Positions 13,001 to 24,577 of a stretch of DNA of 64,000 nucleotides are shown piece by piece. Below the pieces are notes generated by a model that saw only the letters and a list, made by a program, of their open reading frames with translations, ran no database searches and had not been told where the DNA came from. A program made the translations under genes and the position numbers. This DNA is from Plasmodiophora brassicae. Its lineage: Eukaryota; Endomyxa: Phytomyxea; Phytomyxea; Plasmodiophorida. Within the stretch, counting starts at the first letter, position 1; each line of letters opens with the position of its first letter. Location: NCBI GenBank assembly GCA_036867785.1, contig CP145412.1, positions 1,240,001-1,304,000 of the forward strand. Direction: 5' to 3'.

Positions 13001-15452
13001 GAGAACAGCAGTGAGTAAATGGCAATGACCGCACCTCTTCGTGATTGAAGTGAAAATCTCGGAAATCGTGGAAGGCACGAAATCGCAGAAGTTCGGGTCG
13101 TAGCTGCCCCAAGGTTAGTTGGCGTTGTGGCACCTTCTCTACAAACGTACCTGAACGTAATTTCAATACCGTGCGAATTGCGCTGTCGTTCTTCTTCAGA
13201 AAACACGGATGGAGGAAGGGCTCGAATGGCCTCAATCAGCCGATGTTGGTCAACGAATGGGATCATAGCTATGCCTTCCCAGTCGTTTCTGATGGCGAGC
13301 GTCAGCCATTTCTTACACAGCAATTATTCTCTGTACCTTTTCCCGTTCATGTCAACTTCGAATTGTGTTGGGTAAAAATCAATAATCGGCGAGTCCGGTC
13401 GCGTCATCAGGTCAGCGAGAGCTCGAGGGATCAGGGGACCACTAGCAGGAGGAAGCACTCCGAGAAGCTGTTCAAACGGCAGGAACGGCTCCCCAAGACG
13501 AAACGTCGTCTTATATCGGGACAGTCCCTTTAACGATGACGCCAGAGGGGCGTAGAAATATGGATAATACCACTCCCACGAGGGGGTCCCTTGATAATAG
13601 TAGTGAAGCACCCATTGAAGACCTAAATACTGGCCCTTAACAAACACGAAAACTTCGGCCAGATGAGGGTTATACCTTCAACATATGAACGGCAAAGGGC
13701 ATCACGCGCCTCCGGATCATCCATTTCGTGACCCCACTTCTCCTGATAGTACTCGTCAGCCAAGCTTTCCTCCTCAAACTGCAGATTTTGCAGGGCCTAG
13801 CACAATATCAGATAACGTCCCGCGTCTCTGTCAAAACCCGTACGATTTGCAAATCTTCAGGATCCGACTCGTCCTCAACTTCGACTGCAGCGTTCCCGTT
13901 GGCATCTTGCCCGTTCTTCTTCTTGCCCCTTCGCTTGTCGTGCTTTTCCCGATCGTCTTTCTCCATTTCAAGAACTTCGTCTTCGAAGTCGGCCATACGA
14001 TGGATAAGTAGTTCGAGCCGCTCGAAGTCAATGGACCCCGAATCCGTTATGTAACCTAGAGAAGCATTAGGAAACGGCTCATAGATATTGCGTTTCAATC
14101 CATACCAGTTAACTTAGGCAAGAGGGACTTGTAGACCTGAACTAGACGGTCAAGGCACCCGTGATGAATATCCATGGACGGCAAATGAGGAACAAAATCA
14201 TTGCCGACGAAGAACGCAAGGAAGATCCAGTCATCAATGACTCGTTGAAGATCAAAGCCGAATGGAATATCCACCTGCCGAAATTCCTAAAGTCGAGCCG
14301 TAAGGACCACCCACAAATTGTAGCACAAGTGATATTACGTATTCGAGGCACTCTCGCAATATCGAGATGTGCAACAGCTGGAAGTCATCGCCCGATGATG
14401 AGGACGTCGGTCGAGCGTCATTGAATTTCCTATCAAAGGCGTTAAAACCCCAGTTCAGCAGATGACCACACGGATAAGTCCTACTTGATACCGAAGACCA
14501 CTTCCTCGCGAAGCAACGCGAAGTGCGGTTCGTGGGTCGCGAGCGACAAGAATATCAGGTCGGCATCAAGCCCATACAGGAGATGTCGTGTGTTGCCATC
14601 ATATCCATCATTGGACTTCATATTCCGGATATATCGAGCAATTTTGTGTTCAGCTTCACCGGGCACCTATATAGATCGGATCAGGACAACACATTGCTCC
14701 GACAGCTACACGTTCTGCACCTCGTGTCCAGAGAATAGGACAGTGAACTGCTGCCACAGTGGGTCTTCTTCTATCTTCTTGCGTATAAAGAATTGCAGAT
14801 GCTTCGTCAGCTATGTACCTGGCACTTAGAACCTGATGGAGACTGTCTGAAAGTGCTTACGTGAGCCATGAACGTCGTCCCTGGCGTAATGCAGTTGGAA
14901 TCGAAGAGTTCGGCGTCCTCCGAGAGATCGCCATTACGAATAGCGTCTTCGCGAATCTGGCAACAATGACATTAGCCAACTATGGCGTCACCTAACGACA
15001 GGAGCCCTACCTGAGCTCTCTCTTGGGCGGCCCGAAATCGTCGTTGCCGCTGCTGATTCATCTTGGCACGCGGAGCGACGCCGTCCAGACACATGTACAG
15101 AAGACGTTTCGGGCGACCCAAGCGGACGACCTTGTCGATATACTTGAAAACGTTAGCAATCGCGACGCCTGCATGGCAATACGGTTTCAATCGTAATTTG
15201 GTAGTTGACACACGAGCGCATATTACTCTCAGATAGTGGCTTCGACGGATCTGTTCCAGGACCATGCGTCGCAACGTGAATGATCCCGTTCATGTCCAGG
15301 TACATACAATCTGCAGTGGCATCAGTTCACACGGTCCACACCGACGCCAGGAAACGAGACGTACCAAATTCCGGGCGAATCCCATCGTGGATGGCCTGGT
15401 TGATGAGCGGATATCGCTCGCTGAGCCAGCGGTAGAACTTCGGGACACCCAT
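10026..15452 (-). CDS. XRN1: 5'-3' exoribonuclease XRN1
   Basis: Degrades decapped, 5'-monophosphate mRNA in the cytoplasm. Twenty-three exons join through GT-AG introns of 47-64 bases to exactly 1,418 codons. The first exon is 15452-15365 and the last 11026-10026. Start: [19 protein letters not shown]. Catalytic blocks: [48 protein letters not shown] (usually PGEGEHK; both acids kept), [19 protein letters not shown] and [17 protein letters not shown]. Then [21 protein letters not shown] and [20 protein letters not shown]. The XRN1-specific region is present: [57 protein letters not shown] and the SH3-like [20 protein letters not shown]. That region separates it from nuclear XRN2/Rat1. The tail of about 250 residues is Pro/Gln/Ala-rich and probably disordered; it holds a duplicated unit built on PY-RFN-QGH. 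Confidence 0.93.
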
Positions 15453-15990
15453 TCAGCGACGCCGACGACGAGCAGTCTCGGTGTGGAGCAGCGGGCGTGG
15501 AGAGATATGATCAGATATACGGTCGGACCAGTCACAAGGGCCCCACCACCAGGTCCTGCGCTTCCTCGCGTTACCACAACCGGTTGGCAGTCCAGCGTTC
15601 TGCGCGGTCAAATCGCTCGTTCCAACCAACCACGCCAACTTCCCCGTGCGGAGTGACGACTCCAAAGTGCCGGCAGCCCTGACCTGATTCTTCGACAGCG
15701 CCCGTTAAGCGACGTGCTCTGAACAGGAACGACGTGTGGCGTGCTTCGTTTCCGGCACCAATGGTCATTCCATGCTAGGCAGTGCCTACAATCGGTTGGC
15801 TGCCGGGCCGGAGATGTGAGGCGTTCGCAGTCATCAGTTCTCAGTGTCGCTCATGACTCGATAATAAACAGCCCTCTACGCGGGTCTACGCCTGCTGATA
15901 ACTACAGACAAGGGGGGCACGGACGTAAGTGGTTCTCTTGCTATTCTCTTTCTTTGTGTATCCACAGGGGCTGGGCATGCGGGTACTGCT
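15453..15990. other. Gap between XRN1 and capping protein beta genes
   Basis: 538 bases. The flanking genes lie on the same strand, so this holds the 3' end of the capping-protein transcript and the XRN1 promoter. Open frames here (up to about 130 codons) show no recognisable domain and no convincing exon joins. I see no gene. Confidence 0.6.
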
Positions 15991-16987
15991 TCATGGTTCA
16001 GCCTTGGCCGACTTCGCGGAATTATGCTTGGTGACGGCCTCCTTCAGGCTCTCGGTGAACGAGGCTAGCTGTCGCGGGTGCGAACCGCTGTTACGGATAC
16101 CATTGACAACCTCCCTCGTCTTCTGGATATAGATTCCTTCGATCGAGTTGCGAATACGGAGCTCGATATCTTCGATCATCTTGCCCATATTCGAAACGTG
16201 GGTGTTATCCGCATCCAGGGGAAGCGTCTAGCATGGTGAGGTTAGGACGAGTCGACCAGCAAAACCCTAACAGCAAAGCATACTTTGGCATCTTGCATGG
16301 TCATGTGGCCGGACAGGTCCACATCGCCAACAGCCGCATTCGAGACGTCCATAGCCACAATCACGGTCGTCGTCAGCCGGTACTCGAACTGGCCGTTCTT
16401 CTTGTCGCGAGCCTCGACGACATGAATCGAGTTCCACGTGCCGGTCTTAAGACCCTTGACACTGTCGACGTCCTTCTGGACGAGGAAACATCCCGCGAAG
16501 CTCACTTCATCAATATCCCATAGGTACACTGACGAATGCCCTCCTTCGAAGTACCTATTAACTAGCGATTAGATGAAATGCCGATATCCGTCGTCACAGT
16601 GTGATTACAGGTGCCGGTACTGGTCGAAGACGGCATTGCATTGGATTTCGAGCTCTCTAAGCTTGTCAGATGGCGTAAATCCATCGTCCAGCTCGGGAAA
16701 GTATTTGTTGGACCAGGGTGACCTGCGATGTAGTCAGGCGATTGCATTAACATAATGCCGTCATGTAGGTACCGGTAGGAATCGCCATCGCGATTGTAAT
16801 CGCAAATGACGTAGTTGCGTCCGGCGACCGTATCCTTGGCGATTTTCAGCGGCTGATCAATGCGCTGCAGGAGCTCATCCGTCAGGTCGGGAACGAGATT
16901 GATCAACCCGGACAGGCTCGTTTCCGTCGACGACGGCGGCATGCGCCGCATAAGGTTCAGCGCCGCTTTCAACTGCTCATCTGACAT
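15991..16987 (-). CDS. CAPZB: F-actin capping protein beta subunit
   Basis: With the alpha subunit it caps actin barbed ends. Exons are 16987-16773, 16722-16609, 16554-16284 and 16227-15991 (introns 50, 54 and 56 bases), totalling 278 residues, close to the usual length. Diagnostic blocks: [28 protein letters not shown] [88 protein letters not shown] and [20 protein letters not shown], then a C-terminal amphipathic helix ([18 protein letters not shown]). The ending KSAKAEP is short. Identification is secure. Confidence 0.96.
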
Positions 16988-17374
16988 GGGTTAGGCTGCC
17001 TCACCAGTGGTCCAGAGTGTACCCGCGACCGTGCCACCGGTTCCAATGGCCAACCGACCTTCCGTCGAACTCCAAAAATGGTGGGACCGTGACATATTTA
17101 TAGAATTCGCCCAGGCCACGCCAGCCACGTGAAGGGGCTACGAGATGAGCACTGCTGTTTATACTGAGCTTTCGTGGCCTTTGCTCTGGCCTGGCACATC
17201 CTGGGCGGGTGGCGACGTTCGCTCGATGAACAGTAAAGCGACGAAAGCGACTATCAGCATGAACCGGCTGTGGGCAGCGGTCGTTTATTCGGCTGCTTCA
17301 AGTTCCGTTCACGGTACGGTAAGAAACAATGTAGCTTCACAATACGTCGACGCTTCCACGCACTGATGCGAGTG
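16988..17374. other. Gap between capping protein beta and clathrin light chain genes
   Basis: 387 bases containing the capping-protein promoter and the end of the clathrin light chain transcript. A 73-codon + strand frame (17145-17366) has no recognisable content. Nothing further seen. Confidence 0.6.
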
Positions 17375-18111
17375 TTAGGCCGTTCCCGGCGTCTCCTTTT
17401 GGCCCTTGAGCTGGACTAGCAGGTTTCTCATCCGACCGGTTGCCTGGTCATCCTTCCCTGACTTGGGCTTTAGATCGACCAGCTTGGCCACCTTCTCCCA
17501 CAGAGTGCCGTGCTGCATGACAGAGTCCAGGTCAGTGCGGAAGGACTTCTCCGCGGCCCTACGAAATTGGTCAGCGACTGTACGACTACGCTACAACGCA
17601 CCTGTACCAACCTGTTTTGAGATTTCCTGGTCTCGACCGTCTTGTCCCGGTTCCGCATAAACTCTTCAATCTCAAGCTTTGCATCTTGTACAGCTTTGAC
17701 TTTGGCATCGCGGTATTCCTCAACCTTTGCTGCGAGCTCTACCTTCCGCTTAGCCTGCCAAACACTTCATCGCCGCGAATCAGACGTAGATCAACGGCAA
17801 GCGTTCAGTCTTCACACTAACCTGAGTGGGCTTTCTTCATCAAACGACTGCCTGGCTTCGTTTTCGTCACCAAATGGATGTTCTACAGGCGAATGAAGAC
17901 CCTGATCAGCAGACATGCTGCGGGCGGCAGAGCTGAAGACGTCTGCGCCGGTATCGGGCTCGCCGACGGAGAATGCGCGCACGTTGGCATCATCGTCATC
18001 TGTAGCGAACGGGTCACCAGACACGGCCGGCGGGACATCATCGGCGGCGAACGGATCTCCAGAGACGGCCTGCGCGCCGTCGAATCCGCCAAAGAAGTCG
18101 CCGCTTGCCAT
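17375..18111 (-). CDS. CLC: Clathrin light chain
   Basis: Regulatory subunit wrapping the clathrin heavy chain in coated vesicles. Exons are 18111-17818, 17754-17612 and 17558-17375 (introns 63 and 53 bases), giving 206 residues. The N-terminus is acidic with two near-repeats (AVSGDPFAADDVPP and AVSGDPFATDDDD), as expected of the disordered, adaptor-binding part of light chains. The middle is a charged heptad-type helix (KRKVELAAKVEEYRDAKVKA ... LEIEEFMRNRDKTVETRK). The C-terminus keeps the signature SFRTDLDSVMQHG then LWEKVAKLVDLKPK, followed by GRMRNLLVQLKGQK. The first junction (donor GTGTGA) is less certain because a GTTAGT site lies just before it. Confidence 0.85.
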
Positions 18112-19160
18112 CGTCGACCGACTATCACCGTTGAACGAAATGTGGTCACTCCCTGGAGTCGCAAAAAATCGGCCCAGGCCCTCTCACATTGCCGTTTTTA
18201 TCGTCATTTTCTCGGTTTGATGCCTGATGGATGCCGGCTGGGTTCTTGCCGGTCGTCGTCATTCAAAACGACAGGTTTCAAAATAGTAACGCGCCCACGC
18301 CTGTACGCATGCAATTTCGAGAAGTAGCCGAGTATGCAAATGGTGTCCAGGCGTTTGAGCCCGAGATGGTCAGGCGATTTAACACATTGCGAAAAGTGCC
18401 GTTTCCAGACAGCCACAAACTTTGCCCGTCATCTCGTCAGTTCGTTGTTAGCACACGAACCGCACCTCGTAGCCATCGCGGTCGCCTGGAAACGACATTT
18501 CTTCGCCAGTCAAACAAAACGCCCAAAAACTTTGCTAGTTGAAAAGGTGGGGCTGCTTGAGTCATAACTAGCGAAACGGTTGCCATAAGTGTGGCACTTT
18601 CTTCCATGTCTTATTCATTGTCCCGAACTATCAGTCTACCAGAGATGAACTCTCATAAGGCGTAAGCTCTCTAACTTTACTAAACAAGTGTGATTCCAGA
18701 CAGACCAATGGGGTAACCCGTTGGGCAGTAAGGGCTCCACAAAGCAGCGGAATAAACAAAGACCCACATGGCTTTACGGGCACGTGTGCCATGCAGCACG
18801 GAAACGACTGTGAGAAACCGATTCATGGGACAACCTTGAATTCAAAAGCTGGGACGTGTGTTTGATACGTTTATCCATACTGCCCAAGTCGTGTGAAGCA
18901 AATGAAGCTTGTTCGTTTGCTCGGTGGCAGGTGTTAAAAATGGCGTGCGCAACAAAATCGCTCGTGGTGTCACGCGTGGCACAAGTCAGAACAGTCGTTG
19001 CTCGTCCTTCGGCACCTGTTCTCAAATACAACAACGGGCGTCCGACCTGCACACTAGTACGTCGACACATACTACTGTACCACCGTACCATTGTGCGGCA
19101 CAGTATACCAGATAGTTACCGTGATCCGTGCCCACGCCTTCGGATCAATCTCGGTGACGT
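18112..19160. other. Largest intergenic region (clathrin light chain / HSP90)
   Basis: About 1.05 kb between divergent gene starts. Open frames up to about 146 codons (18856-19296 +) lack recognisable domains and run into the HSP90 promoter, so I do not call genes. Local A/T content looks higher than in the flanking coding DNA, as expected of non-coding sequence here. Confidence 0.5.
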
Positions 19161-19166
19161 AGGGCC

Positions 19167-19211
19167 GGAACATTCCGAGACGTTCTGGCGGAGTTTCCTA
19201 CGGAATTTTCC
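19167..19211 (+). promoter_or_regulatory. Heat-shock elements upstream of HSP90
   Basis: HSF binds alternating nGAAn/nTTCn pentamers. At 19167-19186 four abutting pentamers read gGAAc, aTTCc, gAGAc, gTTCt: three perfect and one AGA variant. At 19202-19211 a second inverted pair reads gGAAt, tTTCc. They sit about 100-140 bases before the HSP90 start codon. The match is visible in the sequence; inducible use is inference from known HSF sites. Confidence 0.75.
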
Positions 19212-19307
19212 GGACCGCGATCTGTGGTGTCAGGTGCGCCCGCGAGGCCGTGGCGGGCTTCACATTGCAAATCGCCGAGTAGTGATCACGTTGTGACACA
19301 CGCACAC

Positions 19308-21555
19308 ATGGCAACCGTTGGTGAAGAGACCGCCGCGATGCCGCAGACGTCCCCGGCCGCCACGAAGCCGGCCGCCTCCGGCGAACAGCCCGCTGAGACG
19401 TTCGCCTTCAATGCCGACATCTCGCAGCTGATGTCCTTGATCATTAACACCTTCTACAGCAACAAGGAGGTAGGGAATCTCGCCGCATCGCCTGACTACG
19501 ATTCTTGATGTTAACGATGTCCCGCTGTAGATCTTCCTCCGTGAGTTGATCTCGAACGCGTCTGATGCTCTCGACAAGATCCGGTATCAGTCGCTGACGG
19601 ATCCCTCTGCTCTTGACACTGAGAAGGAGCTGAAGATCGAGCTCATCCCCGACAAGGCTGCTGGCACCCTGACGATTCGTGACACGGGTATCGGTATGAC
19701 AAAGGAGGATCTGATCAACAACCTGGGAACGATCGCCAAGTCCGGCACGAAGGCCTTCATGGAGGCGATCTCCGCTGGCGCTGACATCTCCATGATTGGT
19801 CAGTTCGGTGTCGGTTTCTACTCTGCCTACCTCGTCGCCGACAAGGTCGTCGTCCGATCGAAGAGCAACGACGACGATGAGTACATCTGGGAGTCGTCCG
19901 CTGGTGGCACGTTCACCGTCACGCCGGCCCCGACGCCTGAGCTCACCCGGGGTACTGCCATCACGCTGTTCATCAAGGACGACCTGAAGGAGTTCCTTGA
20001 GGAGAAGCGCATCACTGACCTCGTCAAGAAGCACAGCGAGTTCATCGGCTTCCCGATCATGCTGTACTCGGAGAAGCACACTGAGAAGGATGTGCCCGTC
20101 GAGGAGGATGAGGACATGGAGGAGCCCTCGGACGAGTCCAAGCCCAAGGTTGAGGAAGTTGACGAGGAGGCTGAGGCCGCTGGCGAGAAGCCGAAGACGA
20201 AGAAGGTCACAGAGGTCACCCACGAGTGGGAGACGCTGAACAAGCAGAAGCCGATCTGGGTGCGAAACCCGAGCGACGTCACGAAGGAGGAGTACGCTGC
20301 GTTCTACAAGTCCGTCTCCAACGACTGGGAGGAGCACCTGGCCGTCAAGCACTTCAGCGTTGAGGGTCAGCTCGAGTTCAAGGGCATTCTGTTCATTCCG
20401 CGCCGGGCGCCGTTCGACATGTTCGAGCCGAAGAAGAAGCGCAACAACATCAAGCTGTACGTTCGCCGCGTCTTCATCATGGACAACTGCGAGGACCTCA
20501 TCCCCGAATGGCTGTCCTTCGTGAAGGGCGTTGTTGACAGCGAGGACCTACCGCTCAACATCTCGCGTGAGATGCTGCAGCAGAACAAGATCCTGCGCGT
20601 CATCCGGAAGAACCTCGTCAAGAAGTGCCTGGAGATGTTCTCTGAGCTCGAGGAGAACAAGGAAGACTACAAGAAGTTCTACGAGAACTTCAGCAAGAAC
20701 ATCAAGCTCGGCATTCACGAGGACAGCACGAACCGTGCCAAGCTGGCCAACCTTCTGCGTTTCTACTCGACCAAGTCTGGCGAGGACATGACGTCGCTCA
20801 AGGACTACGTTGAGCGCATGAAGGAGCACCAGAAGAACATCTACTACATCACTGGTGAGTCCCGGGCCGCGGTCGAGAACTCTCCGTTCCTGGAGGCGCT
20901 CAAGAAGCGCGACTTCGAGGTCCTGTTCCTGGTCGACCCGATCGACGAGTACGCCGTTCAGCAGCTGAAGGAGTTCGAGGGCAAGAAGCTCATCTCGGCG
21001 ACCAAGGAGGGCCTGGACCTGGAACTTACCGACGAGGAGAAGAAGAAGCAGGAAGAGGAGAAGGCCGCATACGAGGGCTTCTGCAAGAAGGTCAAGGAGA
21101 TCCTGGGCGACAAGGTCGAGAAGGTCGTCCTGGGCTCCCGCATCATCGACTCGCCGTGCTGCCTGGTGACCGGCGAGTTCGGCTGGTCGGCGAACATGGA
21201 GCGTATCATGAAGGCGCAAGCCCTGCGGGACGCGACCATGTCAACCTACATGTCGTCGAAGAAGACGATGGAGATCAACGCGCAGCACCCGATCGTCAAG
21301 GAGCTTCGCGCCAAGTTCGACGCGGACCCGAGCGACAAGACGCTGAAGGACCTCGTCTGGCTGATGTTCGAGACCGCCATGCTGACGTCTGGATTCTCGC
21401 TTGAGGAGCCGTCCGTCTTCGCCGGCCGGATCCACAAGCTGATCAAGCTCGGCCTGTCGATCTACGAGGACGAGGACACGACCGCACAGGAGGAGACTGA
21501 GGACGTCCCTGTTCTGGAGTCCGTTGCGGACAGCACGATGGAGGACGTTGACTAA
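19308..21555 (+). CDS. HSP90: Cytosolic heat shock protein 90
   Basis: ATP-dependent dimeric chaperone for kinases and receptors. Exon 1 is 19308-19469 and exon 2 19531-21555, separated by a 61-base intron inside the conserved block reading NTFYSNKE then [19 protein letters not shown]. The product is 728 residues. GHKL ATPase motifs are present ([33 protein letters not shown]), followed by a charged linker ([20 protein letters not shown]), the middle domain ([39 protein letters not shown]) and the C-terminal dimer domain. There is no signal peptide or KDEL, so it is the cytosolic form. The last five residues are MEDVD rather than the usual MEEVD TPR-docking motif. Heat-shock elements lie upstream. 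Confidence 0.97.
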
Positions 21556-21642
21556 GTCTCGTCAATCGTCGTGATAAGCCCCACGATTTAACCGCCCAGA
21601 ATACACTGCCTCATGTTGCATCTATCACCACCCCGTTTATCG

Positions 21643-22605
21643 TCAGTGATGGAAGATGCGTTTGAAGTCGCGATCGTCGGCGTTGCCGTCAGGTTCGACG
21701 CCGGTTCCGGCGACCACGAACGACCTGTGCGTCGTCGTTCGACCCAGCTTGTACCGAAACTTGAGCTTGCGGATCTCCTGGTCGACGCAGTCGTACGAGC
21801 ATTGCTTCAACCGGTGCACGATGGGCTTGATGACCACATCGCGGATCCTGTCGTCAATCTGGGGCAGGCAACATCGGCGTCCTCATTGTCCACCCAGGGG
21901 CACGACGTTTGTACCTTCGAGAACAGGTCCTCTGGGCAACCGAGCGTTCGGAACCGGGTGTACAGCAGCGTCAGGACGTCGCACAGGTTGACGACCGTGA
22001 ACGTGTAGTCGAGCTCGCATGGCTGCGATCGTGAGTCAGGACTGGTGGGTGACAAACACGGGCGGGGCGCGCGCGTTTCATCGCCGTACAATGTTGGTTT
22101 GCACTAGATACTCGTAGACGACCTTCTTCCCGAACTTGACGACGCCCGGTTTGTTCGGAGCCTGTGCGGGTGCCCCGTTGAGCGGTTCGCGGCCCTCCAC
22201 CGGCCTGGGCAGCGACATGGGCAGCGCGTCCCGATGCGATACGAACCGGGCGTCGAACTCCTCCAGCAGGTGAGCGACGGCGCGGGCGAGGTCGGCCCCT
22301 GGTTTGATCTGCAGGAGGCGCGAACAGGACAGGCCGAGCACGAACAGTTCGTCGACGGACAGGTGCTTCGTGGACTTCTGCCTGGCGATCTGGTCAGGGT
22401 CGACGCGGACCATGTCCAGGTACAGGGACGCATCGCCCTCGTGCGCGTTCCTGATCTGGTCAAACGTGTACAGGCGGCGCAGCGCGATCTGGTCCAGCGT
22501 CTGCGACGTGGACGTCTTGATCGCCGCGTGCCGGGTGATGGAACGCGGCATGGCGTTCCTGGGACGCGCCATCGACGTCGTGGCCGTGAGCTCGGCGCTC
22601 GCCAT
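21643..22605 (-). CDS. Conserved-looking hypothetical protein, three exons
   Basis: Exons 22605-22090, 22022-21915 and 21858-21643 join through GT-AG introns of 67 and 56 bases to 279 residues. The protein has a Thr/Arg-rich start and a helical middle (LDQIALRRLYTFDQIRNAHE, ARAVAHLLEEFDARFVSHRD). A C-terminal region (VVYEYLVQTNI-PCELDY, VVNLCDVLTLLYTRF, RDVVIKPIVHRLKQC) alternates hydrophobic and charged residues like a folded domain. I have the impression of a widespread eukaryotic family but cannot name it. It ends 88 bases from the HSP90 stop (convergent) and starts 57 bases after the stop of the upstream gene on the same strand. Confidence 0.7.
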
Positions 22606-22661
22606 GGCCACACGAACGACCTCCTCTGTGACGAATAACGATGGTGTTTTGTATATGCTGA

Positions 22662-24479
22662 TTACGAATGCGTTCGTTTGATGACCTCCTGTACAGGTAG
22701 ACGTTGGAGAGCGGGCAGGATGGCCGGGTGAAGGCCACGACCAGACAGGAACGCGGTCAGGTCGTCGGCGGTGCGGAACGATCCGTGACGGAAGGCGATG
22801 GAGTCGACGTCGAGCGGGTCGAGCAGGCGGGCCGCGTCGGGATGCCGGTGCCAGAGGTCGGTGTTCACCCGGTGCACATCGTACCAGAACGACCACCACA
22901 GGAACCCGTCCGTTGTGCACCGCCTCAACCGGTCCATCGCGGCCGACAACTTCCAGACCAGGCTCGACGGGTTGCCTATGACCAGATCGTGCAATGCGGG
23001 GCACTGCTCACGATGGCGTGCCAGGAAGTCGCACAGGCCGCTCGTCGTGATGTCAGCGTCATGGTACACGTCAACATGGACTATCCACCGACACGGTCAG
23101 GTCGCGATACCACTTCCAGGAGCGCACCCGGCTTACAGTCGGACGGGAGCGCCCGTTCGCGTTCGACAAGGCCACTCAGCGCGTCCCGGCGCAGGGTGGC
23201 GAGGCCGCTCTCGATGGCGACGACACGAACGGGGTCGGCACGGTTGCCGATCTGCTCGACGTCGCACCTGCGAACCTCAACGGTGCGAAGCCGTTCCAAC
23301 AGAACTTCGCCGAGTATCTTTGGGATCGGGAACCGCATGTCGTCGAACGCCACTCGGTGGAGGAGCCCATGCGAGGCGGCGCCAGCGCACTCGCACGACA
23401 CGCCATCTCGTGAAACGCATACGGTCGGCTGGGCGGGCTTTAAGCGCACGCGAACACGGTGCCGGCCGTAGGGCACGACTTGCCCGTTCAGGCTCCTCAG
23501 CTGCGTACGAAGCAGCCTCTGAGCAGCGACGTCGCGACGTTGTGTGTTCAGCGCGATCAGGCGGCGCAGGTCGTCCATGGGCCCATCGGGCCGTACGGTG
23601 AACACGACCCAGTCGTGGCAGTCGTCGAAACGCAGCACAGCTCGAAACGGGAACGGGATCACCTACAGAGGACAACATGGTTCACCGTTGCTGGACGGGG
23701 ACGGCAGGCCAACGCGCGCTGACCTCTAACCGTCCAAACCTGCTCGTCGACGTCGTCGGCCGCCGCTTCGACGCATTCGTGGAACAGACCCGGTCATGGG
23801 TCTGATGGATATTGGATAAGCAGCGGTCAATTCCAGACAGCCGTTTCGCCTGTTGCTGCTGCTGCTGCTGCTGCTGTTGTTGTTGTTCGTGACGATGATG
23901 ATGATGATGATGCCTGAGGAGGACGTCCGGGTCAATGCCGTCAACGTCCCCGTCCCAGAACACGTCGCCGGCATTCAGCTCCAGCATGCATTGTTCCACC
24001 AGCTGGTGGTACTCGTCGCCGAGCACGCGGCGGGTGTCGACCTCCTGACGGAATGCGTCTAGGCCAACGCGCCGCTCGATCGCCCTGTTCTCACAGTGAC
24101 GTTCCCAGAGATTGGCACGCCCCGAGCGCCTCAGTATCGCCTCCGTCGGGTGCCCGAGGTCCGGTTCGATCCAGACCGATGGCTGATACTCGCGGCAGCA
24201 ATGCTGTCGTCCACGTGCACAGGAATTCGCATGCAACAGCGCATCCCACGTCTCCTGCCAGAACTGGGTGAGCAGCGGGCGACGCAGGGCCTCGATCGCG
24301 ATCGGCAGGTCGTCAACGAGCGCCCGTCGCATCACTGGCGACATGTCCAGTGGCGTCGTTGTCATGCTCGGAGTGCCTGACGAACGACGAGCCGGGGGGG
24401 CTGAACCCGACCAATTGGCACGCGCCACCGCAAGGGTGAACTGATGCCCAATTCGCACGAGCGCTGACTCGAGAATCAT
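22662..24479 (-). CDS. Hypothetical protein with His6 and poly-Gln tract
   Basis: Modelled as three exons: 24479-23724, 23662-23137 and 23080-22662 (introns 61 and 56 bases), totalling 566 residues. The first intron is chosen because a phase-0 GT donor at 23723 and a TGTAG acceptor at 23663 remove an in-frame stop; it is also possible that these are two genes. Exon 1 carries six histidines, then Arg-His-Glu, then about twelve glutamines (bases 23850-23912, a CTG/TTG run next to an ATG run on the + strand). The central part has FRAVLRFDDCHDWVVFTVRP and the end a Trp-rich stretch (DGFLWWSFWYDVHRVN). No known domain recognised. The start could also be a second ATG at about 24365. Confidence 0.5.
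23850..23912. repeat. Coding trinucleotide microsatellites
   Basis: On the + strand a run of CTG/TTG triplets is followed after a short spacer by ATG triplets. On the coding strand these read as glutamine and histidine tracts. Likely length-polymorphic. Confidence 0.8.
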
Positions 24480-24577
24480 GCGAGTTGACTCCTGCGCGTG
24501 ACTTGCAATGAAGCGTCATTCATTGTACACGCGTGACACGACGTTTAATGCGGGAACCCAACCGTCGTGGCAGGTCC

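Noticed and set aside
18856-19296. 146-codon + strand frame upstream of HSP90
   Set aside because: No recognisable domain, and it spans the heat-shock elements, so it is most likely promoter sequence.
19444-20352. 302-codon minus-strand frame inside HSP90
   Set aside because: Complement of a strongly biased HSP90 coding region; Leu/Arg/Asp-rich without domains.
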